This document shows, in pieces, positions 35,894 to 44,626 of a stretch of 64,000 bases of DNA. The number at the start of each line of letters is the position of its first letter. Positions within the stretch are counted from its first letter, which is position 1. The position numbers and the translations under genes are program-made. A model generated the notes under the pieces. That model saw only the letters and a list, made by a program, of their open reading frames with translations, was not told the origin of the DNA and did not search any database. The DNA comes from Pannonibacter anstelovis. Its GTDB lineage: Bacteria; Pseudomonadota; Alphaproteobacteria; Rhizobiales; Stappiaceae. The DNA is taken from positions 124,001-188,000 of the forward strand of contig NZ_JBAKBF010000005.1 in NCBI RefSeq assembly GCF_036881715.1. The letters are read 5' to 3'.

Positions 35894-36316
35894 GGCAGCG
35901 CAAGTATACGGAGCATATGCCGCTCCCTGATCTGCCGTATCAGAACGGCCGGTCCTCGTGACTGGCCGTGCATGATCGCCAGAGCTGGGACCGTCTTAGC
36001 CTGAGGGGCCAGCCCCAGTGCCCAAGGCAGCCTTGGTACGAGGCCGCCTCTTCGCTCGCCATCCGGCGGAAAGCCGTTCACCGGCTCGCGTTCTTCATCA
36101 TTCTCCTTCTCTGCTGCGCGCCAATCCCTGGCGCTCCAAGGTGCCATCTGCACGGCAAGCTGGCGCATTTTATCCGCAGTTTCTCACGGTTTCGAAAGGC
36201 TTCCGTTCAGCGGCGCTATCCGGAGGCCGCTGATGCGTGGCCGATTTTTGTTCGCGGGTGTTTCAGTATATGGAATGATGTGCTATCTAGTAGAACATAG
36301 TGGAGGAGGAACCCCT
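35894..36316 (+). other. Upstream region of the TRAP/beta-oxidation operon
   Basis: No gene recognised. The proximal 80 bp are AT-richer and contain CTAGTAGAAC (36287-36296), also found ahead of the AGE isomerase, followed by the strong ribosome site GGAGGAGG (36302-36309) of dctP. The operon promoter is expected here. Confidence 0.4.
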
Positions 36317-37369
36317 ATGAACAAACTGAAACTCGCGCTTCTCGCATCTCTGATGGCTGTCAGCGCCATTGTTCCGGCGGCGGCTGCAACAAAGTTGATT
36401 CTCGCTGAAGCCGGCCCGGATCGGGGCCCAAGGGCCGAAGCCACGAAGTGGTTTGCCAAGGAAGTGGAAAGCCGCACCGGCGGAAACGTGACCGTGGAGG
36501 TGCACTGGGGTGGTGCGCTGTTCTCGGCCAACTCCGCCGTATCCGCCCTGCGCAACGGCGTTGCGGATCTGGGCACCGTGATCGGGGTCTACTTCCCGCA
36601 GGATATGCTGGCCTATGACATGGCCGACATCCCGATCCCGAACGATGATCCCTGGGTCGGTATGCGTGCCGTCGACGACATCATGCGCACCGATCCGAAG
36701 GTTCAGGAAAATCTGGCTGATCAGAACCTCGTCTATGTCGGCACCTTCACCACTTCTGCTGTTCAGGTGGGCTGCAAGGGCAAGACCATCCGGACCCTTG
36801 ACGACCTGAAGGGCGTCAAGGTTCGCGGCGTCGGTGCCTACGGCAAGGCTTTCAAGGATCTGGGCGCCGTGCCGGTCGACATGAATGTCTATGAGGCCTA
36901 TCAGGGCCTGGAAACCGGCCTCATTGATTGTACGCAGACCTATCCGTATCTCGTGAAGGCCCTGAAGTTCAACGAAGTCTTCGACAGCTACACCGAACTG
37001 GACTGGGGCCAGGTCGGCGCACTGGGCGTGTTCATGAACAAGGACAGCTTCGACGCCCTGCCGGAGGCGGATCAGGCGGCGGTGATGGAGGCTGGCAAGG
37101 GCATGGCCGATGAATTCGGCAAGCTCCTGATGAAGGCGAACACCGAGTCGGTCGATATTCTCAAGGCCGAGGGCAAGGAAGTTTTGAAACTAAGCGATGC
37201 CGACCATCAGAAGCTTCTGGCGGCCGGTGAACCCTACATCGCCGAATGGGTCCAGCGTGCAGATGCGGCCGGCCTCGATGGCGAGGGGATGGTTCAGCAG
37301 TACAAGGACCTCATCAAGCAGTACCGATCCGAGCGTGACGAGAAGGGGTATCCCTGGGACCGGAAATGA
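36317..37369 (+). CDS. dctP: TRAP transporter substrate-binding protein
   Basis: From ATG 36317 (GGAGGAGG upstream) the protein has 350 residues with a signal peptide (KLALLASLMAVSAIVPAAAA). DctP-family features include AEATKWFAKEVESRTGGNVTVEVHWGG (in parts), LRNGVADLGTVIGVY, LDDLKGVKVRGVG with the Arg that usually binds a substrate carboxylate, and VDMNVYEAYQGLETGLIDCTQTYP. It delivers an organic acid from the periplasm to the DctQM membrane pair. The following beta-oxidation genes suggest a fatty or dicarboxylic acid ligand, which is inference. Confidence 0.95.
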   Translation: MNKLKLALLASLMAVSAIVPAAAATKLILAEAGPDRGPRAEATKWFAKEVESRTGGNVTVEVHWGGALFSANSAVSALRNGVADLGTVIGVYFPQDMLAYDMADIPIPNDDPWVGMRAVDDIMRTDPKVQENLADQNLVYVGTFTTSAVQVGCKGKTIRTLDDLKGVKVRGVGAYGKAFKDLGAVPVDMNVYEAYQGLETGLIDCTQTYPYLVKALKFNEVFDSYTELDWGQVGALGVFMNKDSFDALPEADQAAVMEAGKGMADEFGKLLMKANTESVDILKAEGKEVLKLSDADHQKLLAAGEPYIAEWVQRADAAGLDGEGMVQQYKDLIKQYRSERDEKGYPWDRK

Positions 37370-37378
37370 CGGTCTTCC

Positions 37379-37398
37379 GGGCAGGCGCCTGCCTGCCC
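37379..37398 (+). terminator. Hairpin between dctP and dctQ
   Basis: GGGCAGGC and GCCTGCCC form a perfect 8-bp stem with a GCCT loop, 10 bp after the dctP stop, without a T-run. Such hairpins often stabilise the abundant binding-protein mRNA relative to the permease genes. Confidence 0.6.
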
Positions 37399-37470
37399 GC
37401 CTGCTCACGAGGTGACGCGCCGGATTAATCCGGTGCGCTGCCGGTCTGCTCACGGCCTGGGAGGGTGCCG

Positions 37471-37983
37471 ATGAAACTCATAGAACGGATCATGCTGGAG
37501 CTGGCGGTCGTTTCCGTCCTCGCTCTTGTTGTTCTCATTACGGCGTCGATCATCGCGCGTGGCATCTTTCATGCCAATGTGCCGGACACGATCATCCTCG
37601 TGCGCGAGCTTATGGTCCCGTCAATCATCCTGCCTCTGGCGGCCGCGACCGCCAACAGGTCGCATATCGCAGTCACCTTTGTAACGGATGCGATGAGCCC
37701 GGCCTGGCGCAGCCGTCTGGTCCTTTTCGGCTGGGTGGTGGCCATGCTTGCCGTGATGCCTCTGATCTATGCCGCCTGGCGCGATTTCTCGCATGCCTGG
37801 AACCGCAACTCCTTCTATGACGGCGAGCTTCATCTGCCGCAGTGGCCGATGCGTTTCGTGTTTCTGGCCGGCCTTGCCGCAATGTGGCTGCGGCTTGCAC
37901 TCGTCTTTGTGGCGGACCTGCGCGAATACCTGAGCACCGGGGCTATCCATGAAGAATCGCACAGCGGCGGGGAGGCCCTGTAA
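37471..37983 (+). CDS. dctQ: TRAP transporter small membrane subunit
   Basis: From ATG 37471 (GGGAGG six bases upstream) the protein has 170 residues with four likely helices: ELAVVSVLALVVLITASIIARGIF, ELMVPSIILPLAAATANRSHIAV, LFGWVVAMLAVMPLIYAAW and FVFLAGLAAMWLRLALVFV. The second carries the DctQ-family run ending in NRSHIAV. With DctM it forms the sodium-driven TRAP permease in the inner membrane. Its stop TAA shares a base with the dctM start (TAATG), so the two are translationally coupled. Confidence 0.92.
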   Translation: MKLIERIMLELAVVSVLALVVLITASIIARGIFHANVPDTIILVRELMVPSIILPLAAATANRSHIAVTFVTDAMSPAWRSRLVLFGWVVAMLAVMPLIYAAWRDFSHAWNRNSFYDGELHLPQWPMRFVFLAGLAAMWLRLALVFVADLREYLSTGAIHEESHSGGEAL

Positions 37984-39320
37984 TGGACGCGTCTACCATT
38001 GGCCTCATCGGCTTTGCTGTCGTCATTCTGCTGCTTGCCGCGCGGGTTCCCATCGCCTTCGTTCTGGCGTTTGTCGCAACGGTTGGCACTTTCTGCGTCT
38101 ACGCGTTCCGCACCGGCGGATTTACGCCTGAGCGGGCCATCAATCCGACCGCATCCATGGTCATGTCGAGCTTCTTCGACCTCATTCACAGCTACGATCT
38201 CTCCATGATCCCGCTGTTCATTGCGCTCGGAAACATTGCCCATCATACGCAGATCACGACGCGCATCTATGATGCGGCCAATGTCTGGCTGCGCGGGTTC
38301 CGGGGCGGGGTCGGCATTGCATCGGTTACCGGCTGCGCCGCTTTCTCGGCGATCTCCGGCTCCTCGATTGCCTGCGCCTCGACCATGGGCCGTATTTGCG
38401 TTCCCGAAATGCGGCGTCTTGGATACGATCCGCGCCTGGCAACCGCCTCCGTGGCGGCAGGCGGCACGCTTGGCTCGCTGATACCGCCGTCGGTTCTGTT
38501 CATCCTCTATGGCATCTTCACGGAAACATCGATCAGCAAGCTGTTCCTGGCTGGGATTCTCCCCGGTCTGCTCAGCCTTCTGGGCTATGTTCTGGTCATC
38601 ATGTGGTGGGTGCGCCGCGATCCCTCTGCTGCCCCGGTTGACGAAACACCCCGCGCGAAAGGCGCCCGCCGCAAGGCTGCGCTGCAGTCCTGGCCAGCAC
38701 TCCTGCTTTTCGCCGTCATCATCGGCGGTATCTACGGTGGCATCTTCACGGCAACGGAAGCAGCTGCGGTCAGTGTGGCGCTGACAATCGTCATCGGTTT
38801 CCTTCAGCGCACGCTGACGCTTGCCAACATGTGGTCTGCGACCCGGGACAGCCTGACGCAGACGGCCTCCATCTTCCTGATTGCAGCCTGTGCCAAGGTC
38901 TTCGTGTCCTTCGTGGCCTTGACAGGCTCGGCAGCAACCGTGGTGAACCTTGTCACGAGTGCAGATCTGCCTCCTTTGGTGCTGATCGCCGCCATCGCGG
39001 TCATCTACATCTTCCTCGGGATGTTCCTGGACCCGATCGGCATCATCGTTCTGACACTGCCCTTCGTCATTCCGGTGGTTGACGGCATGCACATGGACCT
39101 CATCTGGTTCGGCGTTATTGTCGTCAAGCTGCTTGAAATCGGGCTGATTACGCCACCGGTTGGTCTCAATGTCTTCGTGATCGGAAACGTTACCGGGCGG
39201 GACATCCGTGTCGATCAGATCTTCGCCGGTATCATGCGGTTCCTGCCGGTCGAGTTCCTCGTTCTGGCGATCCTCATTCTAGTGCCGTGGATCTCCACGG
39301 CCCTTCCGAACGGTATGTGA
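37983..39320 (+). CDS. dctM: TRAP transporter large membrane subunit
   Basis: The 445-residue, multi-helix DctM-family permease has ARVPIAFVLAFVATVG, the family element GCAAFSAISGSSIACASTMGRI, AAGGTLGSLIPPSVLFILYGIFTE (in parts) and LFLAGILPGLLSLLGYVLVI. GLITPPVGLNVFVIGNV lies near the C terminus. It forms the transport channel with DctQ. Start ATG overlaps the dctQ stop by one base; the IclR gene starts 3 bp after its end. Confidence 0.95.
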   Translation: MDASTIGLIGFAVVILLLAARVPIAFVLAFVATVGTFCVYAFRTGGFTPERAINPTASMVMSSFFDLIHSYDLSMIPLFIALGNIAHHTQITTRIYDAANVWLRGFRGGVGIASVTGCAAFSAISGSSIACASTMGRICVPEMRRLGYDPRLATASVAAGGTLGSLIPPSVLFILYGIFTETSISKLFLAGILPGLLSLLGYVLVIMWWVRRDPSAAPVDETPRAKGARRKAALQSWPALLLFAVIIGGIYGGIFTATEAAAVSVALTIVIGFLQRTLTLANMWSATRDSLTQTASIFLIAACAKVFVSFVALTGSAATVVNLVTSADLPPLVLIAAIAVIYIFLGMFLDPIGIIVLTLPFVIPVVDGMHMDLIWFGVIVVKLLEIGLITPPVGLNVFVIGNVTGRDIRVDQIFAGIMRFLPVEFLVLAILILVPWISTALPNGM

Positions 39321-39323
39321 CCC

Positions 39324-40133
39324 ATGAAGGACGAAAACGATCCGCGCTTTGCCACCACTCTTGCCCGCGGCCTCTCGGTGCTGCGTGCTTTCCGGATGGG
39401 AGAGGACGGGCTGTCAAACGCGGAGATTGCCCAGAGGACCGGCTTGCCGAAGTCTACGGTCTCACGCCTGACATGGACGCTGGTCCGGCTCGGCTATCTG
39501 GTGCAGTCCTCCAACGATGACCGCTTCCGGCCCGGCCCCACGCTGATTGCTGTCGGGCAGGTGGCCGGAAGCTCGCTGTCCTTCCTGGTGCCTGCGCATG
39601 ATCTCATGAGTGAGCTGGCCGATGCCACCGGCACGCTGGTGGTACTCAGCGTGCGTGATGGCGACAAGCTGGTGCTGATCCGCACCTGGCGGCCACGGGG
39701 TGTCTCCTCCATCTGGCTGGAGGTGGGGCAGCGTATTCCCATGCGCAGGACAGCCTCCGCCCGCGCCTATGTCGCGGCGCTTTCTTCTGCCGAATTCGAG
39801 CAGCTTCTGAGTGCGCGGGATTTCTCCGGCGCCGATGAACTGCATGGCTGGGCCGAAGAGCGCAATCAGGCCCTCGCCGAACTGGCGGCCAAGGGTTTCG
39901 TGCGCACGGCAGGCGGGGCCCAGAGCGGCGTTGCCTATAACGCCGTGTCCGCTCCGTTCCGCCCGGGTGAACTGGCCGAACCCGTGACCTTCACCTGTGG
40001 CGCCTTGCCGGACACCGCTGATCTTGAGCGCATCGACACGCAAATCGGCCCGATGCTGAGCGAGGCCGTACGCCGCCTGGAGCGCATGACCGGCCAGATG
40101 AGCAGCCTGATACGAAAGGACATCCGCCCGTGA
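39324..40133 (+). CDS. IclR-family transcriptional regulator
   Basis: The 269-residue protein has an N-terminal winged helix-turn-helix (TTLARGLSVLRAFRMGEDGLSNAEIAQRTGLPKSTVSRLTWTLVRLGYL, in parts) and an effector domain (FLVPAHDLMSELADATGTLVVLSVRDGDKLVLI, in parts; IPMRRTASARAYVAAL). IclR proteins usually bind small carboxylates or CoA-pathway intermediates and control the adjacent catabolic operon. It is inside the operon, between the transporter and the beta-oxidation genes. Its stop overlaps the next gene's GTG start, so self-regulation of the whole unit is likely. Confidence 0.93.
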   Translation: MKDENDPRFATTLARGLSVLRAFRMGEDGLSNAEIAQRTGLPKSTVSRLTWTLVRLGYLVQSSNDDRFRPGPTLIAVGQVAGSSLSFLVPAHDLMSELADATGTLVVLSVRDGDKLVLIRTWRPRGVSSIWLEVGQRIPMRRTASARAYVAALSSAEFEQLLSARDFSGADELHGWAEERNQALAELAAKGFVRTAGGAQSGVAYNAVSAPFRPGELAEPVTFTCGALPDTADLERIDTQIGPMLSEAVRRLERMTGQMSSLIRKDIRP

Positions 40134-42241
40134 CCGAGAGTCCCGTTGCCTACGAAAGCGCAGGCGAAACCGGATATATTTCCGTCGACAATCCGCCCGT
40201 GAATTCTCTTTCGGCCGCCGTGCGTAAAGGGCTGGTGGAGGCGATTGATGCCTTTGCCGCCGACACAACTGCAAAAGTGGCTGTGCTTTACTGCAAGGGC
40301 CGCACCTTCATCGCCGGTGCTGACATCTCGGAATTCGGCAAGCCGATGGTGGAGCCTTACCTGCCGGATGTCATCTCGCGCATCGAGAACTGCGCAAAGC
40401 CGGTGATTGCCGTACTGCACGGCACGGTGCTGGGCGGCGGGCTGGAAGTGGCGCTTGGCGCCCATGGCCGATTGGCCATGCCCGGCACGCGGGTTGGATT
40501 GCCGGAAGTCACTCTTGGCCTGATGCCGGGGGCAGGCGGTTCTGTCCGGCTTCCGCGCCTGGCAGGCTTTGCTGCGGCGGTCGATCTCATAACTTCCGGC
40601 CGTCAGGCAGGGGCTGACGAAGCGGTTGCACTCGGCATCATTGATGGCATCCCGGATGCCGCTGATCCGCGGGCAGCAGGAGAGGCGGAAGCGCGCCGCT
40701 GGATTGCGGAACGCCGCAGCCCGCGCCAGATCTCCGGTCTACCCGCACCTCGCCCGGAAGAGGATGAAATCAAGGCGGCCCGAGCCCGGGTGGAGCGGTC
40801 TGCCCGTGGTCAGATCGCCCCGGTCCGGGCCTTTGAAACCCTTGTTGCGGCACTGGGCATGCCTTTCACCGAGGCTATGGCCTTTGAGCGGTCAGCCTTT
40901 CTGGATCTGATGCAGACGCCGCAGCGCGCGGCGCTCATTCATGCGTTTTTTGCCGAGCGCAAGGCCGTGCAGCAGGAGGGCCTGAAGGGCATTCAGCCGC
41001 GCGCGATTGCCAAGGTGGGGATCATCGGCGGCGGCACCATGGGGCAGGGCATTGCCGCTGCGGTTCTCAATGCCGGGCTGGACGTGACACTCATCGAGCA
41101 GGACGAGGAGGCCGCAGCACGGGCGGCTGCCGGTCTTGCCAAGATGCAGCAAGGCGCGGTGAAGCGCGGAAAGCTGTCTCCTGAGGCATGCGATCAGATG
41201 CTGCGCGATAAGTTCCGCACCGCGGTTGATTATGCCGCGCTGGCGGAAGCGGATCTGGTGATCGAGGCCGTGTTCGAGAACATGGACGTCAAGCAGGAGG
41301 TGTTCCGCAAGCTGGATGCCGTGTGCCGTCCTGGCGCTGTGCTCGCCACGAACACATCCTATCTGGACGTGAACGCCATCGCGGCGGTGACCTCCCGTCC
41401 TGCTGACGTGATCGGCCTGCATTTCTTCTCGCCCGCCAATATCATGCGCCTGCTTGAAATCGTGGTCGCTGACAAGACCGCGCCGGAGGTTACCGCCACA
41501 GCCTTTGCCCTGGCAAAGGCCCTGGGCAAGACAGGCGTCCGCTCGGGCGTCTGTGACGGCTTCATCGGCAACCGGATGATGAACACCTACCGGACGGCCG
41601 CCGACCACATGGTCCTTGATGGGGCATCGCCTTATGATATCGACCGGGCGCTGGTCCGGTTCGGCTTTGCCATGGGGCCCTATCAGGTCGGTGATCTTGC
41701 CGGCCTTGACATCGGATATGCCGCCCGGCAGCGCAAGGCAGCGTCGCGGGATCCGCGTGAGCGGGTGCCTGTTTTCGCGGACCGTCTGGTGGAGGCCGGA
41801 CGGCTGGGCCGCAAGACGGGCCGTGGCTATTACATCTATGACGATGAAACGCCGCAAGGCCGTCCGGACCCTGAGCTTGAGGCTCTTCTCACGGAGGTGA
41901 GGGCTGGTCAGCCCGGGAATGCCGCCACCTTCAGCGATGAGGAAATCGTCGCCCGCTATATGGCGGCGATGGTCAACGAAGGGGCGAAGATCCTCGAAGA
42001 AGGCATTGCTGCCCGTCCGCTCGATATCGATGTGGTTCTGCTTCACGGCTATGGCTTCCCGCGCTGGAGAGGCGGCCCGATGCATTGGGCTGATGCGGAA
42101 GGCCTTGGCGCAATTGCTCAAAACATCGCGCGCTTTGCAGAAACGGATGACTTCTTCTGGAAGGTCTCGCCGCTTCTTGCGCGGCTTGCCGCCGAAGGGC
42201 GCACCTTTGAAACACTGAACACGGGCGAGGGGGCATCATGA
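40130..42241 (+). CDS. Enoyl-CoA hydratase / 3-hydroxyacyl-CoA dehydrogenase fusion (FadB/PimF type)
   Basis: The 703-residue protein starts at GTG 40130, overlapping the IclR stop. Residues 1-190 are a crotonase domain (RTFIAGADISEF, GTVLGGGLEVALGAHGRLA, GLPEVTLGLMPGAGGSVRLPRL, with both catalytic Glu positions present). From about residue 295 comes the 3-hydroxyacyl-CoA dehydrogenase: KVGIIGGGTMGQGIAAAVLNAG, EAVFENMDVKQEVF, IGLHFFSPANIMRLLEIV, GFIGNRMMN and FAMGPYQVGDLAGLDIG. It performs steps two and three of beta-oxidation. Its position among pim-like genes parallels PimF. The stop overlaps the thiolase start by 4 bp. Confidence 0.95.
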   Translation: MTESPVAYESAGETGYISVDNPPVNSLSAAVRKGLVEAIDAFAADTTAKVAVLYCKGRTFIAGADISEFGKPMVEPYLPDVISRIENCAKPVIAVLHGTVLGGGLEVALGAHGRLAMPGTRVGLPEVTLGLMPGAGGSVRLPRLAGFAAAVDLITSGRQAGADEAVALGIIDGIPDAADPRAAGEAEARRWIAERRSPRQISGLPAPRPEEDEIKAARARVERSARGQIAPVRAFETLVAALGMPFTEAMAFERSAFLDLMQTPQRAALIHAFFAERKAVQQEGLKGIQPRAIAKVGIIGGGTMGQGIAAAVLNAGLDVTLIEQDEEAAARAAAGLAKMQQGAVKRGKLSPEACDQMLRDKFRTAVDYAALAEADLVIEAVFENMDVKQEVFRKLDAVCRPGAVLATNTSYLDVNAIAAVTSRPADVIGLHFFSPANIMRLLEIVVADKTAPEVTATAFALAKALGKTGVRSGVCDGFIGNRMMNTYRTAADHMVLDGASPYDIDRALVRFGFAMGPYQVGDLAGLDIGYAARQRKAASRDPRERVPVFADRLVEAGRLGRKTGRGYYIYDDETPQGRPDPELEALLTEVRAGQPGNAATFSDEEIVARYMAAMVNEGAKILEEGIAARPLDIDVVLLHGYGFPRWRGGPMHWADAEGLGAIAQNIARFAETDDFFWKVSPLLARLAAEGRTFETLNTGEGAS

Positions 42242-43413
42242 GGGAGGCTGTAATTGTTTCGACAGCGCGCACAGGCATTGGCAAGGCAGCCCGGGGCAGC
42301 CTGAACCTGACACATGGTGCATGGATGGGCGCGGAGACGGCCCGCCATGCGGTAGAGCGGGCGAAAATCGATCCGGCGCTGATCGAGGACAGCATCTGGG
42401 GCACTGGCTATCCCGAGCACGCCACGGGCGGCAATATTGCCCGGCAGATCGTTCTGCGTGCCGGATTGCCCGTGACCGTTGCCGGCACCACGGTCAACCG
42501 CTTCTGCGCCTCCGGCCTGCAGGCGCTGGCGATGGGTGCGCATATGGTGCGTGCCGAAGGTGCGGGCGCCGTGCTGACTGGCGGACTGGAGTCCATCAGC
42601 CTGAACCAGCCGCCTCCGCGCCACTCGCGTGAGGCCTGGCTCGAGGAGCATCACCCTGATCTCTACATGCCGATGATCGACACGGCGGATATCGTCGCAT
42701 CGCGCTATGGCATCAGCCGTGAAGCGCAGGATGAATATTCACTGCGAAGCCAGCAGAGGATCGCCGCAGCGCAGGCCGCAGGCCTGTTTGCCGAAGAGAT
42801 CATCCCCCTGAAGGTGACGCGGCGCGTTGCCGACAAGGCTGCCGGCGAAACGAAGGACGAGGAGATTGTCTTCGCCAGTGACGAATGCAACCGCCCGTCC
42901 ACCACGCTTGAGGGGCTTGCTGCGCTTCAGCCTGTAAAGGGAGAGGGCAAGTTCATCACGGCGGGCAATGCGTCCCAGCTCTCCGATGGTGCAGCCTCTC
43001 TGGTGGTCATGAGCGGCGAGCTTGCCACCCGTGAAGGCATTGAGCCGCTGGGAGCTTTCCGTGGCTTTGCCGTTGCTGGCTGTGAGCCGGACGAGATGGG
43101 CATCGGCCCCGTCTTCGCCGTGCCCCGCCTTCTGGAGCGGGCGGGCCTCAGCATTGATGACATCGGCCTGTGGGAGCTGAACGAAGCTTTCGCCAGCCAG
43201 GTTCTCTACTGCCGTGACCGTCTGGGCATTGATCCGGAGAAGCTGAACGTCAATGGCGGTTCCATTGCCATCGGCCACCCCTTTGGCATGAGCGGAGCGC
43301 GCATGGCAGGGCACATCCTGCTGGAGGGGCGCCGCCGGAAGGCAAAGTGGGGCGTTGTGACCATGTGCATCGGTGGCGGACAGGGTGCCGCCGGCCTGAT
43401 TGAAATCTTTTGA
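42238..43413 (+). CDS. Acetyl-CoA C-acyltransferase (thiolase)
   Basis: The 391-residue thiolase has the nucleophilic Cys in TVNRFCASGLQALAMGA (about residue 90), the His motif SIAIGHPFGMSGARM and the second Cys in TMCIGGGQGAAGL. WELNEAFASQVLYC is also typical. It cleaves 3-ketoacyl-CoA with CoA. The ATG overlaps the preceding stop by 4 bp. Chain-length preference is not visible; in this operon context it would release acetyl-CoA from the imported acid, as proposed for PimB. Confidence 0.95.
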   Translation: MREAVIVSTARTGIGKAARGSLNLTHGAWMGAETARHAVERAKIDPALIEDSIWGTGYPEHATGGNIARQIVLRAGLPVTVAGTTVNRFCASGLQALAMGAHMVRAEGAGAVLTGGLESISLNQPPPRHSREAWLEEHHPDLYMPMIDTADIVASRYGISREAQDEYSLRSQQRIAAAQAAGLFAEEIIPLKVTRRVADKAAGETKDEEIVFASDECNRPSTTLEGLAALQPVKGEGKFITAGNASQLSDGAASLVVMSGELATREGIEPLGAFRGFAVAGCEPDEMGIGPVFAVPRLLERAGLSIDDIGLWELNEAFASQVLYCRDRLGIDPEKLNVNGGSIAIGHPFGMSGARMAGHILLEGRRRKAKWGVVTMCIGGGQGAAGLIEIF

Positions 43414-43425
43414 GCCGGGATAACC

Positions 43426-44616
43426 ATGGATATGACCTTTTCGCCTGAAGATCAGGCTTTCCGCGCCGAAGTGCGCCAGTTTCTCAAGGACCGTCTGCCT
43501 GCGCGGCTTTCGGAAAAGGTGCGCCTTCAGAAGGAGCTCACCAAGGCCGAGATCGAGGAATGGCATGCCATTCTGAATGAAAAGGGCTGGCTGGCCGGTG
43601 TCTGGCCGAAGGAGTTTGGCGGCGCAGGCTGGACAGCGTTCCAGCGCCACATCTTCGAGGAAGAAAGCGCCACTGCCTATGCGCCCCGCATTCTGCCCTT
43701 CGGCATCATGATGCTCGGGCCGGTTCTTCAAAAGTTCGGCTCGAAGGCGCAGCAGGACCACTTCCTGCCGCGCATCCTCAATGGTCAGGACTGGTGGTGC
43801 CAGGGCTATTCCGAGCCGGGCGCCGGGTCCGATCTTGCGTCTCTCAAGACCAGCGCCGTGCGGGATGGCGATCACTATGTGGTCAACGGCCAGAAGACCT
43901 GGACGACCCTTGGCCAGCACGCCAACTGGATCTTCTGTCTGGTGCGCACGAAGGCTGACGGCAAGCCGCAGGAAGGGATCAGCTTCCTTCTGATCGACAT
44001 GAACACGCCGGGCATCACCGTGCGCCCGATCGTGCTTCTGGATGGCACGCCGGAGGTCAACGAGGTCTTCTTCGATAATGTGCGTGTGCCGGTTGCCAAT
44101 CTGGTCGGCACGGAGAACGAGGGCTGGACCTACGCCAAGTATCTGCTGACCCACGAGCGGACGAACATCGCCGGTGTCGGTTTTGCCACCGCTGGCCTTG
44201 CCTCGCTGAAGCGCATGGCCAGGGCTCAGGTGGCCAACGGCAAGCCGCTGCTGGAAAATCCGCTGTTCGCCGCAAGGATTGCGGAAGTCGAAATTGATCT
44301 CATGGCCATGGCAACGACGAACCTGCGCATGCTGGCGCAGGCCGCTGCCGGGCAGGCGCCGGGGCCGCAGAGCTCCATGCTGAAGCTCAAGGGCACGCAG
44401 ATCCGCCAGACCATCAATGACCTGACCCGCCGGGCCGCTGGTCCGTGGGCGCTTGCTTTCCCCTCCGAGGGGTTGGGCAATGAGGAAGCCGCACCTGGGC
44501 CGGAAGAAGCGGCTGCGGCAACCCGCGCATATCTCAACAACCGCAAGCTTTCGATCTACGGCGGATCAAGCGAGGTCCAGCGGACGATCATCGCCAAGCA
44601 GATTCTGGGCTTGTGA
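43426..44616 (+). CDS. Acyl-CoA dehydrogenase, PimC-like
   Basis: The 396-residue flavoprotein has the WCQGYSEPGAGSDLASLKT signature, then VNGQKTWTTLGQHANWIFCLVRT, EGISFLLIDMNTPGITVRPI, VNEVFFDNVRVPVANLVG and the terminal SIYGGSSEVQRTIIAKQILGL (each read in parts where long). It is close in pattern to the large subunit of pimeloyl-CoA dehydrogenase as I recall it (WPKEFGG, WWCQG, INGQKTWTTL). It introduces the 2,3 double bond, passing electrons to ETF. It is paired with the shorter dehydrogenase directly downstream (10 bp gap), suggesting a heteromeric enzyme. Confidence 0.93.
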   Translation: MDMTFSPEDQAFRAEVRQFLKDRLPARLSEKVRLQKELTKAEIEEWHAILNEKGWLAGVWPKEFGGAGWTAFQRHIFEEESATAYAPRILPFGIMMLGPVLQKFGSKAQQDHFLPRILNGQDWWCQGYSEPGAGSDLASLKTSAVRDGDHYVVNGQKTWTTLGQHANWIFCLVRTKADGKPQEGISFLLIDMNTPGITVRPIVLLDGTPEVNEVFFDNVRVPVANLVGTENEGWTYAKYLLTHERTNIAGVGFATAGLASLKRMARAQVANGKPLLENPLFAARIAEVEIDLMAMATTNLRMLAQAAAGQAPGPQSSMLKLKGTQIRQTINDLTRRAAGPWALAFPSEGLGNEEAAPGPEEAAAATRAYLNNRKLSIYGGSSEVQRTIIAKQILGL

Positions 44617-44626
44617 GGGGGCTGTC

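Noticed and set aside
37830..39092. 420-codon minus-strand frame opposite dctM
   Set aside because: Shadow of dctM; Asp/Arg/Glu/Gln-rich with no domain.
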